A DNA stretch of 64,000 bases from CAIYTF01 sp963664845 (GTDB taxonomy: Bacteria; Bacteroidota; Ignavibacteria; Ignavibacteriales; Ignavibacteriaceae). The notes beneath the pieces are model-generated. The model ran no database searches and was not told the DNA's origin. It saw nothing but the letters and a program-made list of their open reading frames with translations. The stretch spans positions 5,882,412 through 5,946,411 of the forward strand of contig OY761615.1 of NCBI GenBank assembly GCA_963664845.1. Direction: 5' to 3'. Shown in pieces: positions 17,337 to 25,572 of the stretch. The first letter of the stretch is position 1. The number at the start of each line of letters is the position of its first letter. Position numbers and translations under genes: made by a program.

Positions 17337-20278
17337 ATCACCTCACCTGCGTATTGATCTGATTCTGCTTCAATGATCAGAAACGTTTCAATTGCCGACG
17401 GACGAAGAATATAGCTGAACGTTCCGTTAACAACAGGAACGGGGGCAAGCAGCTCTTCGGTTATTCGAGTATGGTATACATTCTTAAGCAAACCACTGCG
17501 AATACCTACTCTTACAATTGTTTCCCGGCCAATGCTTTCCTGTACCCGCAATATATATCCCTGTCCTGATTCTGCTTTCTTATAGGTCAAAATACGTATC
17601 GATTCTGGTTTTATCCATTCGAACGGGGTATATTCGGGCGATACATCATTCTCATCACCCTGACTGGCAATGAAATGAATTACCGGCGTATTGATCATTT
17701 GTCCGAACTTTGCCGCTTCATTCCTGTCAGATGTCCCACTCATTGCCAATGAATTGAAAGCGAATGTGAGAGTCAAAGATTCTCCCATTTTATAGGGTGA
17801 ATTGACCTGATAATGCTCAGGCTGCAACGCGAAAATCCGGAAGAAAAGGTGTGCGTGTTTTCCCGTGAGCTGATGACGATATTTCATCAGCGACATTTCA
17901 CCGATATCAAACAAAGGAACGTCCCTGCTCGAAAAATTGATTTGCATTTCTCTGTTGCACAGCAGCAGCCAGTTTTGCATCGCATGAAAATCATAGTTTG
18001 TTCCCTTAAACTGATCGTTTCCAGGATTAATGATCCCGTCAGTTGATTCGAATTCTATTTCCGCTCCTGGAAGGTTGAAGGGAAATGAAAGATACAGCAT
18101 CCCGGTTTTTCCAAGATATTTCTTCCTGAGTGAAGGAATCAGCATGTTATCAGGGAAACCATTCTCAAACGTATTGCTTATCACTAAATGTCCAGACGCC
18201 GGCAAAGTATAGCACTGGGACATAAAGCAGGTACCATCAATATAATGCGAAACAGTAACGGATTTGGAGAGACCGTGTAGTTCCGTTCTTGATATCCGGA
18301 TTTCATCGGCAGGTAAAACACAGTTTGCTTCACCCGGCACCGGAATTCCTTCATAGGCTTCCTTAGTGTAAGTGCCCATGATAATGCCGTCAGTTTTTTC
18401 CGGGATGTAATACACCAAACGATTAAAAGCATAAGGAGTCTTATCAGTCAATTCCTTTTTCAGTGTTTTATCGAAAATACTGCGAAGTCCTCCGTCTTTA
18501 GCGGACACAATTACACGATAGAATGCATTTTCAATAGTTTGATCACCGATAACGCTTTCGTGTTTATCTGCTGAAAAGCTGGCAGTACCCGAAGTCAAAG
18601 TGAAGTTCTTGCTGGAAAGCGGGGCTATACCAGCGCCAACAATAACCGCCTGATTATTGCTCACTCTGCCAACTATCTGTCCCGATTGACTGTCTCGAAT
18701 TTCACAGTCCTTATACGCTTCCGGAAGGTCAAAGGTCAAGAGTTCATCTCTCCTAAAATTGGATGGATTGAAGAGATGGAGAACATCCACTGTTGTATCA
18801 TTATTCAGAATCCGTTGTATCGCAGACAGTATGTTATTCCGGATCAACTCTGTGGAGTTTCCTGCATTTTCGATATATCCGAATCCCTCACGCAGAGCTT
18901 TATCCTGCTCTGCGTCATCTTTGGAATCCCAGATCATTCCACTCCCCGAATGTTCGTCGAATGCCAAGGTATCGCTGTATATTTTATTAAATGCATCAGT
19001 AGTTGACGCTGCTTTGTTATCCGTTAATTGAAGACTGGTATTCATGGTTTCCAATACCGGCACAAGGTTATGCAGATATCTGGATTTTTTCATTTCACTG
19101 GGATAATCAGTTACGATATTGGCCCACCAGTTTGCCCAATCGCCTTTTCTTTTTTGCAGTCTGGAATAATATTTTTCCCGAATACCGTTCAAAAACTCCC
19201 CGGCAGTTGAAAGTCTGAGTTTGGGATACTCCCAGGTTTCATTCCATTGTTTAACCACTTCAGCAGGCTGGAATTCTATTTTAAAATTGTCAAACGCATA
19301 CTGCAACTGGAATTCATTGAATGGATAGCCATTCGCTTCAAGCTCCAGAAGCTTTGCAGGCAGTTTATCTTTTGTCGCCTCATAACTTTCGGCTATTCCA
19401 TAATTCTTGGCTTCGATATAGGCAAAAAACGGATGGTCCGTAAACCAGGCAAGCACATCACTCCCATCCTGTCCTTCCCAGATAAACGGTCGGGGAAGAT
19501 CAGTCCTGCATAAAAACGGAGCAATGAAATTATTGTCAGCGACAATTAAGTTTTTAATACCGCTTTTAGCCAGAATTTGTACAAACCCCCAAGTACATCC
19601 GGGTACGTCGCATAACATTGCCGTGTCTATTGAAATCCCATATTTACGACGCAATTGAGCTGCCAGATAAAAGCATCTGGCAGCCTGCTCATGCCCGAGC
19701 AATTCGGTGAGTTGACCCGTATAAAACCCGGCAATACTGACATTCCCCTTCCGCACCTGTTCCATAAGCCGGGCAACTTTATCTTGCGAATTTTCACGGA
19801 TATAGTTTTCAACCTGCCAGGTAACTTCACATGTCCACTTAAACCGGCTGGGCACATCCCAGTCTTTAGTTTCCTCAATGAATTGCAGAGCCAGATCGGT
19901 ATTCTCATTATGGATTTTCATCACATCTGAAATTGGTGCAGTAAATCCAAGGTCGGTATGCGAATGTAATACGAGGAAAATTTCCCATTGCCGTACCTTC
20001 TTTTGCACAGCATTTATGGTCACGCTTTCCCCGCCAAGCGAAACTTCGAAGATGTTCATTACCTGCGCTTCTACCGCGGGGAGCAATATCTCATGATTGC
20101 TTGCTCCGCTATGCGCTTTACCCAGATTAAACATCGCAGTGTGTTTCGGATTCGAAATCCTGCACCGGATCAATCCGGTAGCAGAGTCATCCGCAACTAT
20201 TTGAATTGTCACAGCCTGGTGCAATACATCATTTTTTTTCTTCAATAACGGGAGATAAGTTATACGGGCACTGAACAT
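17333..20278 (-). CDS. GH38-type alpha-mannosidase-like enzyme, cytoplasmic form
   Basis: 981 residues, no signal peptide. After a ~95-residue beta domain the GH38 catalytic domain starts with LVLHSHTDLGFT (His105, His107, Asp109: metal ligands in place of the usual HxHxDxGW). The likely nucleophile Asp224 lies in MLCDVPGCTWG. A GH38-type central three-helix region and a large C-terminal beta-sandwich (from about 560) follow. Known GH38 enzymes are zinc-dependent retaining alpha-mannosidases. The Trp after DxG is replaced by Phe here, marking a divergent clade whose specificity may not be mannose. It shares its first base with the stop of the upstream toroid hydrolase gene (TAATG) and overlaps the esterase by 4 bp. 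Two exported relatives are encoded in the same operon. Confidence 0.82.
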   Translation of the reverse strand: MFSARITYLPLLKKKNDVLHQAVTIQIVADDSATGLIRCRISNPKHTAMFNLGKAHSGASNHEILLPAVEAQVMNIFEVSLGGESVTINAVQKKVRQWEIFLVLHSHTDLGFTAPISDVMKIHNENTDLALQFIEETKDWDVPSRFKWTCEVTWQVENYIRENSQDKVARLMEQVRKGNVSIAGFYTGQLTELLGHEQAARCFYLAAQLRRKYGISIDTAMLCDVPGCTWGFVQILAKSGIKNLIVADNNFIAPFLCRTDLPRPFIWEGQDGSDVLAWFTDHPFFAYIEAKNYGIAESYEATKDKLPAKLLELEANGYPFNEFQLQYAFDNFKIEFQPAEVVKQWNETWEYPKLRLSTAGEFLNGIREKYYSRLQKRKGDWANWWANIVTDYPSEMKKSRYLHNLVPVLETMNTSLQLTDNKAASTTDAFNKIYSDTLAFDEHSGSGMIWDSKDDAEQDKALREGFGYIENAGNSTELIRNNILSAIQRILNNDTTVDVLHLFNPSNFRRDELLTFDLPEAYKDCEIRDSQSGQIVGRVSNNQAVIVGAGIAPLSSKNFTLTSGTASFSADKHESVIGDQTIENAFYRVIVSAKDGGLRSIFDKTLKKELTDKTPYAFNRLVYYIPEKTDGIIMGTYTKEAYEGIPVPGEANCVLPADEIRISRTELHGLSKSVTVSHYIDGTCFMSQCYTLPASGHLVISNTFENGFPDNMLIPSLRKKYLGKTGMLYLSFPFNLPGAEIEFESTDGIINPGNDQFKGTNYDFHAMQNWLLLCNREMQINFSSRDVPLFDIGEMSLMKYRHQLTGKHAHLFFRIFALQPEHYQVNSPYKMGESLTLTFAFNSLAMSGTSDRNEAAKFGQMINTPVIHFIASQGDENDVSPEYTPFEWIKPESIRILTYKKAESGQGYILRVQESIGRETIVRVGIRSGLLKNVYHTRITEELLAPVPVVNGTFSYILRPSAIETFLIIEAESDQYAGEVI

Positions 20279-22356
20279 TAGACTTCCGTAAGCCCTTTCG
20301 CAGTCACATTGTATAGCTTACCCTGATAATTGAGATTTTTCAACTCGGCCTTAGGATCAAATGCGCCAAAATCAGGCTTTGCTGATATTCCATCAAACAT
20401 GGTTGCATTAACACCAAAAATGGATTGAATTATAATGTTAGTCCAACTTCCGCTTGATGAAACAGTCCAGTCGCACAGATATTGCATTTCCGGTGAGCCT
20501 TTTCTGGATGCTCCGCACTCCGGATCAATTGCACTTTCCACAAAATGTGCCTGACCCAAGGGGCCCTGGTTTGTCGACTTTGACAATCCCTTTAGCCACT
20601 TAAACGCCAAATCGCCCTGACCAATTTTATATAATCCGGTTACTGCCTGTGCAGGCCATGCCGGGTATGCTCCATTCCACTGATGATCGGGCCGGGTAGA
20701 GAATATCGCGTTATCATCACCTGCCGAAAGCGCACGCATCCATGTCGGCGATTGCAATTCCCGTTTGAAGTATTCAAACATCTCATTCTTTTGTTTTATG
20801 GTGAGATCATCGGCTATCGTATTCAGAATAGTTATGAAGTCATAGCAATGCCGTACTTCCACCAATTCACCATCAGGGAATCTCGTGTTCCAATATCCCT
20901 TTCCATCAACGTAAAGCTTATTGATCTCAGGCACCAGATGCGAGGCTTCATCAAGCATAGCTGCTGCCCGTTTCGTATCACCCAGATGCGTAAGTATCTC
21001 CGCGGCGGTTCGCATGTTGAAAACATTCCCGGCATTGAGGCTTGCCACTTCATGTATGTACGTACTGACACATTCCAATAAGTTGTTAATGCCACCATAA
21101 TCTGCGAGTCCGCTCCTGGTTTTAAATCCTTTCCAATTGTCAGCATACTTCATCAGGAACTCGCTAACCGTTTTTTGGGTAACGGTATCCCCGGATTTAA
21201 TAGCCACTTCTTCCGTCAGCCATTTCTTGTCTCCACTCCACCGCAGATAATCTTTGGCTATTCCCGTTATCGCAAAATCATTCACCGAATACCATGGACC
21301 TACGGGTCCTCCGGTCAGATATTCTGTACCGAAATGTTTATGAATATCCATCGCCATCCAGTGAAGCAGATATTTTTTTGCCACTGCAGGATCCAGCAAT
21401 GCATGAGTCAGGCTGCTCAAGGCATAGTCCCAAATAAAAGTGACAGAGGGCCAATATCGCGGCATCAATGTATCATAGGTCCGTCCGAGAACAGAGTAAG
21501 GATTATCCCGTTTAAAATAAATTACGCCAAAGACACCCATGTCATAAATCTTTTTTATTTCCTTGTCCGTGGTTTCCAATACCGGCATGGAGCCCGAGAA
21601 CCGGTCATTTCCCGGAGTGTAAGCAGCTTTAATTTCTTCATTCCATTCATCATGGCAAGAAGTTATAACACTATCCGCATTGGCAATTAATCTATCATAC
21701 TGTGCAAGGATTGTCGTAATGTTTTCACCGACAAGGTTAACATATACCAATGAAATGGTCTCGCCCGCTCCGATAACACGTGAGAACTCCACACCAAATC
21801 GATCGAGTTTATCAACCGGGCACGATACGCCCTGCAACTGAAAGGCTTCACTGTTCTTTGCCCTATAAATCAGTGCATGTCGGTTAACATCCGGAGTGAT
21901 TTCATGCCCGGTTTCCAGTGGAGGGAAAGCATCATTCCAGGTGCGCACGGCTTTGGTAACGCTGCCCTGAAAACGAATCTTAAATTCGGTTCGCCGTTCT
22001 GCACCCGAAGTGTTTTTTACTTCCAGTTTCACCAGTGTTCCCATTATCCCAAACGGAAGCACCATGGTTGAACGGAATGAAAGTCCATTATACTCAGCGG
22101 TTCGTTCAATATGGTCCGGATACCACACGTGATTAACGATTGTGCCCGTTGCCGGGAAATAACAATTATCAACAAACAAACCTCCGGTTATAATTTCCGA
22201 ACAACCAAACGGCGGGAAATTCATGCTGCGTATTCCAAGCACGTCAAAATCGGCTTGTGTGCAACCATAAAAATTAGTCAATCCGGGGGGATTGAAAATA
22301 TCACCATGTTTGTGGGCTAAAACATCACTTTTTAAATCTTCAACTTTTGGGATCAT
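20278..22356 (-). CDS. Glycoside hydrolase with an (alpha/alpha)6-toroid domain (GH63/GH37/GH15-like), substrate unknown
   Basis: 692 residues, no signal peptide. The N-terminal third is a beta-sandwich (GCSEIITGGLFVDN, GTLVKLEVKNTSG). From about 290 a helical toroid domain begins with WPSVTFIWDYALSSL, reminiscent of the WD catalytic-acid motif of trehalase/glucosidase-like enzymes. GPWYSVNDFAI and RPDHQWNGAYPAWPAQAV follow. This is the six-hairpin glycosidase fold shared by several families; I cannot name the family with certainty. It probably removes a sugar from imported oligosaccharides. A 112-bp gap separates it from the propeller gene, so a minor internal promoter is possible. Confidence 0.6.
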   Translation of the reverse strand: MIPKVEDLKSDVLAHKHGDIFNPPGLTNFYGCTQADFDVLGIRSMNFPPFGCSEIITGGLFVDNCYFPATGTIVNHVWYPDHIERTAEYNGLSFRSTMVLPFGIMGTLVKLEVKNTSGAERRTEFKIRFQGSVTKAVRTWNDAFPPLETGHEITPDVNRHALIYRAKNSEAFQLQGVSCPVDKLDRFGVEFSRVIGAGETISLVYVNLVGENITTILAQYDRLIANADSVITSCHDEWNEEIKAAYTPGNDRFSGSMPVLETTDKEIKKIYDMGVFGVIYFKRDNPYSVLGRTYDTLMPRYWPSVTFIWDYALSSLTHALLDPAVAKKYLLHWMAMDIHKHFGTEYLTGGPVGPWYSVNDFAITGIAKDYLRWSGDKKWLTEEVAIKSGDTVTQKTVSEFLMKYADNWKGFKTRSGLADYGGINNLLECVSTYIHEVASLNAGNVFNMRTAAEILTHLGDTKRAAAMLDEASHLVPEINKLYVDGKGYWNTRFPDGELVEVRHCYDFITILNTIADDLTIKQKNEMFEYFKRELQSPTWMRALSAGDDNAIFSTRPDHQWNGAYPAWPAQAVTGLYKIGQGDLAFKWLKGLSKSTNQGPLGQAHFVESAIDPECGASRKGSPEMQYLCDWTVSSSGSWTNIIIQSIFGVNATMFDGISAKPDFGAFDPKAELKNLNYQGKLYNVTAKGLTEV

Positions 22357-22468
22357 CGATTCTCCACATTATATAATCATTTAATATTTGTAATAAAAAT
22401 TCTTTTCCAATCACCATCACATAGCGTTGTTTTCTGTCACATAACTGCACCAGTGAATTCCTCACCCG

Positions 22469-23548
22469 TCATTCCAATTCAATTTGGATCAAGTGGGGGT
22501 AATATTCCTCAAATTCCACATAAGTTATATAGATAACTTTTCCATTCTGATCAGCCAGACCCGGATGCTCCTTACCTGCATAAATTAATACGGGATATGG
22601 CAGATCAATTGTTCGTTCTGTTTCTACCTGCCAGAGTTTTACCGGCTCTGACCATGGCCCCCAAAGCGAGTCAGCAGTCCTCGCAACTATCTGACCGGTA
22701 AGATCAAGCGAATGGACCGCCAGGTAACAGCCCAGGTATTCATTGAAGCTGACAGACAATTCATTAGGCATACCTGACATAACCGGCACGGCATCGGAAA
22801 CAGTTTTGCTCCACCGGCTGGAGGTATTGGTATAGTATTCATAGTGCTCAAGGCACTCAATTTTTTCGGGTTTAACCCGCGCGAGGTAACATTGTTGCAC
22901 TCCGGCAACATCTCTAAGCACACCGTATAAATAGAGATATTCGCCCGTTGTATCTTTTACTACTGCTGAAGAAAATACCGGCTGATCTTTTTTCCACAGC
23001 ACCGAGGAACCTTCATGAATGATCCGTTTAAAATGCCAATCTTCTTTGGTTCCCACTGCCATTCCCGATCCTTCAATTTCAAAATTGACAGGGAAAACTC
23101 CATCCTCAAGCATGTGGACTTTCACAAAAAACAAGTATATCTTCTCTCGTATTTTGATGCCATGCAGGCACCAGATGCGATACCAATCCGGATGTTCATC
23201 TTCATCCAAAGGGATCAAATTTTTAATTTGTCCTTCCGCATCCAGAATGTAGTTGAACTGATCCAACCCGAGTTCTCCGGACTTGTCAGTACAGATAAGC
23301 CCTGTGTTGTTGATCATCTTCACAATGCCTGCTTTTCCCGACATATCGTAAGGGCCGACAGCTTTTCCATCCGGATACCATAAACTCTCACCTTCTCTTC
23401 TTTTGCCAATGAGGGTATCACCAAAATAAAAAAGCAGCCCGTCACCCAGCGGGATGGAATACGCTCCGTCCTGCCCAATCATTTCAAATTGATTATGCAC
23501 AAACTGCGGGCCCAGATCGTGCGCAGATTTAACACCAAATTTTTTCAA
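22469..23548 (-). CDS. DUF4185-like beta-propeller protein (GH43/GH32-like fold)
   Basis: 359 residues, no signal peptide. Blade-type motifs typical of five-bladed propellers repeat: LLFYFGDTLIG, IYLFFVKV, YLYLYGVLRD, YLGCYLAVHSLD, SLWGPWSEPVKLW. The GDGLLFYFGDT opening and the W.GPWSEP segment match the DUF4185 type. Such proteins may be glycosidases or lectins; no function is established to my knowledge. It stands alone between a 210-bp structured gap upstream and a 112-bp gap downstream, within the same-strand operon. Confidence 0.6.
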   Translation of the reverse strand: MKKFGVKSAHDLGPQFVHNQFEMIGQDGAYSIPLGDGLLFYFGDTLIGKRREGESLWYPDGKAVGPYDMSGKAGIVKMINNTGLICTDKSGELGLDQFNYILDAEGQIKNLIPLDEDEHPDWYRIWCLHGIKIREKIYLFFVKVHMLEDGVFPVNFEIEGSGMAVGTKEDWHFKRIIHEGSSVLWKKDQPVFSSAVVKDTTGEYLYLYGVLRDVAGVQQCYLARVKPEKIECLEHYEYYTNTSSRWSKTVSDAVPVMSGMPNELSVSFNEYLGCYLAVHSLDLTGQIVARTADSLWGPWSEPVKLWQVETERTIDLPYPVLIYAGKEHPGLADQNGKVIYITYVEFEEYYPHLIQIELE

Positions 23549-23675
23549 TTGCTTCTCAACATATTATTCAAAATAACTGTGCATTCGTTGCAAATGCGTT
23601 ATTGTCCGCAGTTTCCCTGTCATTGCTCATGTTCCGGAATGAGTTCTATACCGGAATATCTGAGAAACTAAACGC

Positions 23676-23741
23676 TTCGGTGGATCAAACCGGGTCCGGC
23701 ATATAGTGGGAGTATCAGCCATATCCGGATAATCCACCGAA
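23676..23741. other. Long imperfect stem-loop between operon genes
   Basis: TTCGGTGGAT (23676-23685) is the exact reverse complement of ATCCACCGAA (23732-23741). Inside it, TCCGGCATAT pairs with ATATCCGGA apart from one bulged base. There is no T-tract on either side of the kind a simple terminator would have. It lies in the 210-bp gap after the stop of the gene at 23759 and may attenuate, process or stabilise the operon mRNA, or be a dispersed repeat. Confidence 0.6.
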
Positions 23742-23758
23742 ACATTATCAGTCCAATA

Positions 23759-24610
23759 TCACTTCATTAAAACCATTTTATTAACTTTAACGAAGTTGTT
23801 CGCTTCAATTTTATAATAATAGATACCTGAGTGCAGTCCGGTTGCATCGAATTGAACTTCGTAATTCCCTGCCGGACGGAAACCTTCGTGCATTACGGCA
23901 ACTTCTTTTCCATTGGAATCATACACAGTAAGCTTCACGTTTCCGCTTTCTTTTAGCGAATAAGCAAATTTTGTTGATGGATTAAACGGGTTCGGATAAT
24001 TCATCGACAACGAATATGTCTCCGGAAGACCAGACACCTGCTTATCGGTGATCCCGGTTGCATTCACCGTTACCGCATGATTCATGGAAGTATCAGTCCA
24101 GGAGCTCGTATTGTCTATATCCTGGGGATTGAGACTCTTAAGCATGTCAACCGTGTTCTCGGTAACCGCATACCCAATGTTAAACTTCCCTGATTTGGTA
24201 CCAACCTTGAAATTCAAAGTGGTTTCAAATACCGAGTTAGCCGGATGCAGATAAGCTGCATCCGAAAGAATATTGAACCATTTCATTCCGATTGGCGGGA
24301 CGATAATGGTATCGATATTTCCATAGAGCTGATTAGCATCAGTACTGAGATTCATGGCGCCACTACCGCCGGCAAAGTTATACGTACCCGATACAAACGT
24401 CCAGTCATCCGGAGCAAGCACCATCACCACACCTTTATACGGATTGGCAGATTCATCTGACATTTCAGAGATCGTCAGAGTAGTGGTGAAAGTTCCACCC
24501 TTATTAACCGTCTTGGTTTGAGTTACGTCTGTTATCAAACAGCCTGGGAGCAGCAGCACCGTGCACATGATTGCTAGTCCTGCGAGAACAGTTCTGGTTA
24601 TTATATTCAT
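23759..24610 (-). CDS. Small lipobox-containing secreted protein with a T9SS sorting domain (copy 2)
   Basis: 283 residues. The N-terminus (MNIITRTVLAGLAIMC...LLPGC) ends in a lipobox-like LPGC with Cys24. A ~170-residue beta-rich domain (VVMVLAPDDWTF, SGKFNIGYAVTE) follows. The last ~85 residues are a T9SS type A module (LSMNYPNPFNPSTKFAY ... GIYYYKIEAN ... KMVLMK). The gene directly upstream encodes a relative with the same plan, so the pair are tandem duplicates. Function is unknown; their place beside GH38 enzymes suggests glycan binding on the cell surface. The combination of lipobox and T9SS module is unusual. Confidence 0.75.
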   Translation of the reverse strand: MNIITRTVLAGLAIMCTVLLLPGCLITDVTQTKTVNKGGTFTTTLTISEMSDESANPYKGVVMVLAPDDWTFVSGTYNFAGGSGAMNLSTDANQLYGNIDTIIVPPIGMKWFNILSDAAYLHPANSVFETTLNFKVGTKSGKFNIGYAVTENTVDMLKSLNPQDIDNTSSWTDTSMNHAVTVNATGITDKQVSGLPETYSLSMNYPNPFNPSTKFAYSLKESGNVKLTVYDSNGKEVAVMHEGFRPAGNYEVQFDATGLHSGIYYYKIEANNFVKVNKMVLMK

Positions 24611-24639
24611 ACATGACTCCTTATTATATAGTTGGGTTA

Positions 24640-25509
24640 TTATTTCAGAAGTAACATCTTTCCGGTTTTATTGAAAGTTGTTCCATCGCTGCCAAGAGCA
24701 TTGAGCGTGTAATAGTAAATGCCGCTGGGAAGCGCCGAAGCATCAAAGCTTACATTGTGCATTCCGGCACTGTATTTTCCGGAACTTATCACATTCTCAA
24801 GCTTTCCTGATGTATTGTAAACAGACAACGTAACATTCGATTCAACAGGCAAGCCGAATCTGATGGATGTTGAAGGATTGAACGGATTTGGATAATTCTG
24901 CAGCAGAGAAAAAGCTTCCGCCTTCTGTGGACCTTGGTTGTCAACTGCCACAACACCGGAAACCGTAATATTGTTGTCCAGTTTAATATCAAAATATGAA
25001 GGATCGGTAAAATCAAGGGCTGCATCTGTTGCAAAATATCCCAGGTTAAATGTTCCCTGCTTAACACTTGGTGTCATTTTCACATTGACCGTAACCGGTA
25101 CCGTATCAGTCCGCACCGCGTTGGATGAATCAGATTGGTAGGTTACCCAGTGCATGTTTGAAGCAGCAGGATAGCGGGTTTCAAGTTCATTAGTCCAATA
25201 ATCAACCTTTCCTCCCTTTTCTGCATCAGCAGAGTCAGCGGGAAGAAATGCACAGGCACCTGTGTATCCGCCCGTGTACCAGACAGAATCAACCGTCCAG
25301 TCTGTTGGAAGCAATATGCTAAAGATACCATAATGCGGGGTCGCATCGCTGGTACCTTCAACCGTAACAACCACCTGTGCGGTAAACTGTTGCTTTCCTT
25401 TTATGGTGGATGGTTGCGAAACTGAAAATATCTTGAAGCAGCCGTATATAAATACACCTGCCAGAACGAGCATCACCAGAGAAGTAACCTGACTGAACCT
25501 GACTTTCAT
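24640..25509 (-). CDS. Small lipobox-containing secreted protein with a T9SS sorting domain (copy 1)
   Basis: 289 residues from the ATG at 25507-25509, chosen because GGAG lies six bases upstream and the product begins with a normal signal (MKVRFSQVTSLVMLVLAG). A start nine codons earlier is possible. The signal ends in IYGC, a weaker lipobox. The body (IFSILLPTDWTVDSVWYTGG, KQGTFNLGYFATD) parallels the downstream paralogue. The C-terminus is a T9SS module (LLQNYPNPFNPSTSIRF ... GIYYYTLNALG ... KMLLLK). Likely surface-exposed; ligand unknown. Confidence 0.75.
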   Translation of the reverse strand: MKVRFSQVTSLVMLVLAGVFIYGCFKIFSVSQPSTIKGKQQFTAQVVVTVEGTSDATPHYGIFSILLPTDWTVDSVWYTGGYTGACAFLPADSADAEKGGKVDYWTNELETRYPAASNMHWVTYQSDSSNAVRTDTVPVTVNVKMTPSVKQGTFNLGYFATDAALDFTDPSYFDIKLDNNITVSGVVAVDNQGPQKAEAFSLLQNYPNPFNPSTSIRFGLPVESNVTLSVYNTSGKLENVISSGKYSAGMHNVSFDASALPSGIYYYTLNALGSDGTTFNKTGKMLLLK

Positions 25510-25572
25510 ACCTATCTCCATTGGTTTATTGAACATTATGTTGTTATTAAAATCTCAGAATTTCCAGAAACT

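Noticed and set aside
21175..21690. 171-codon plus-strand frame
   Set aside because: Antisense to the toroid hydrolase; no start signal or motif.
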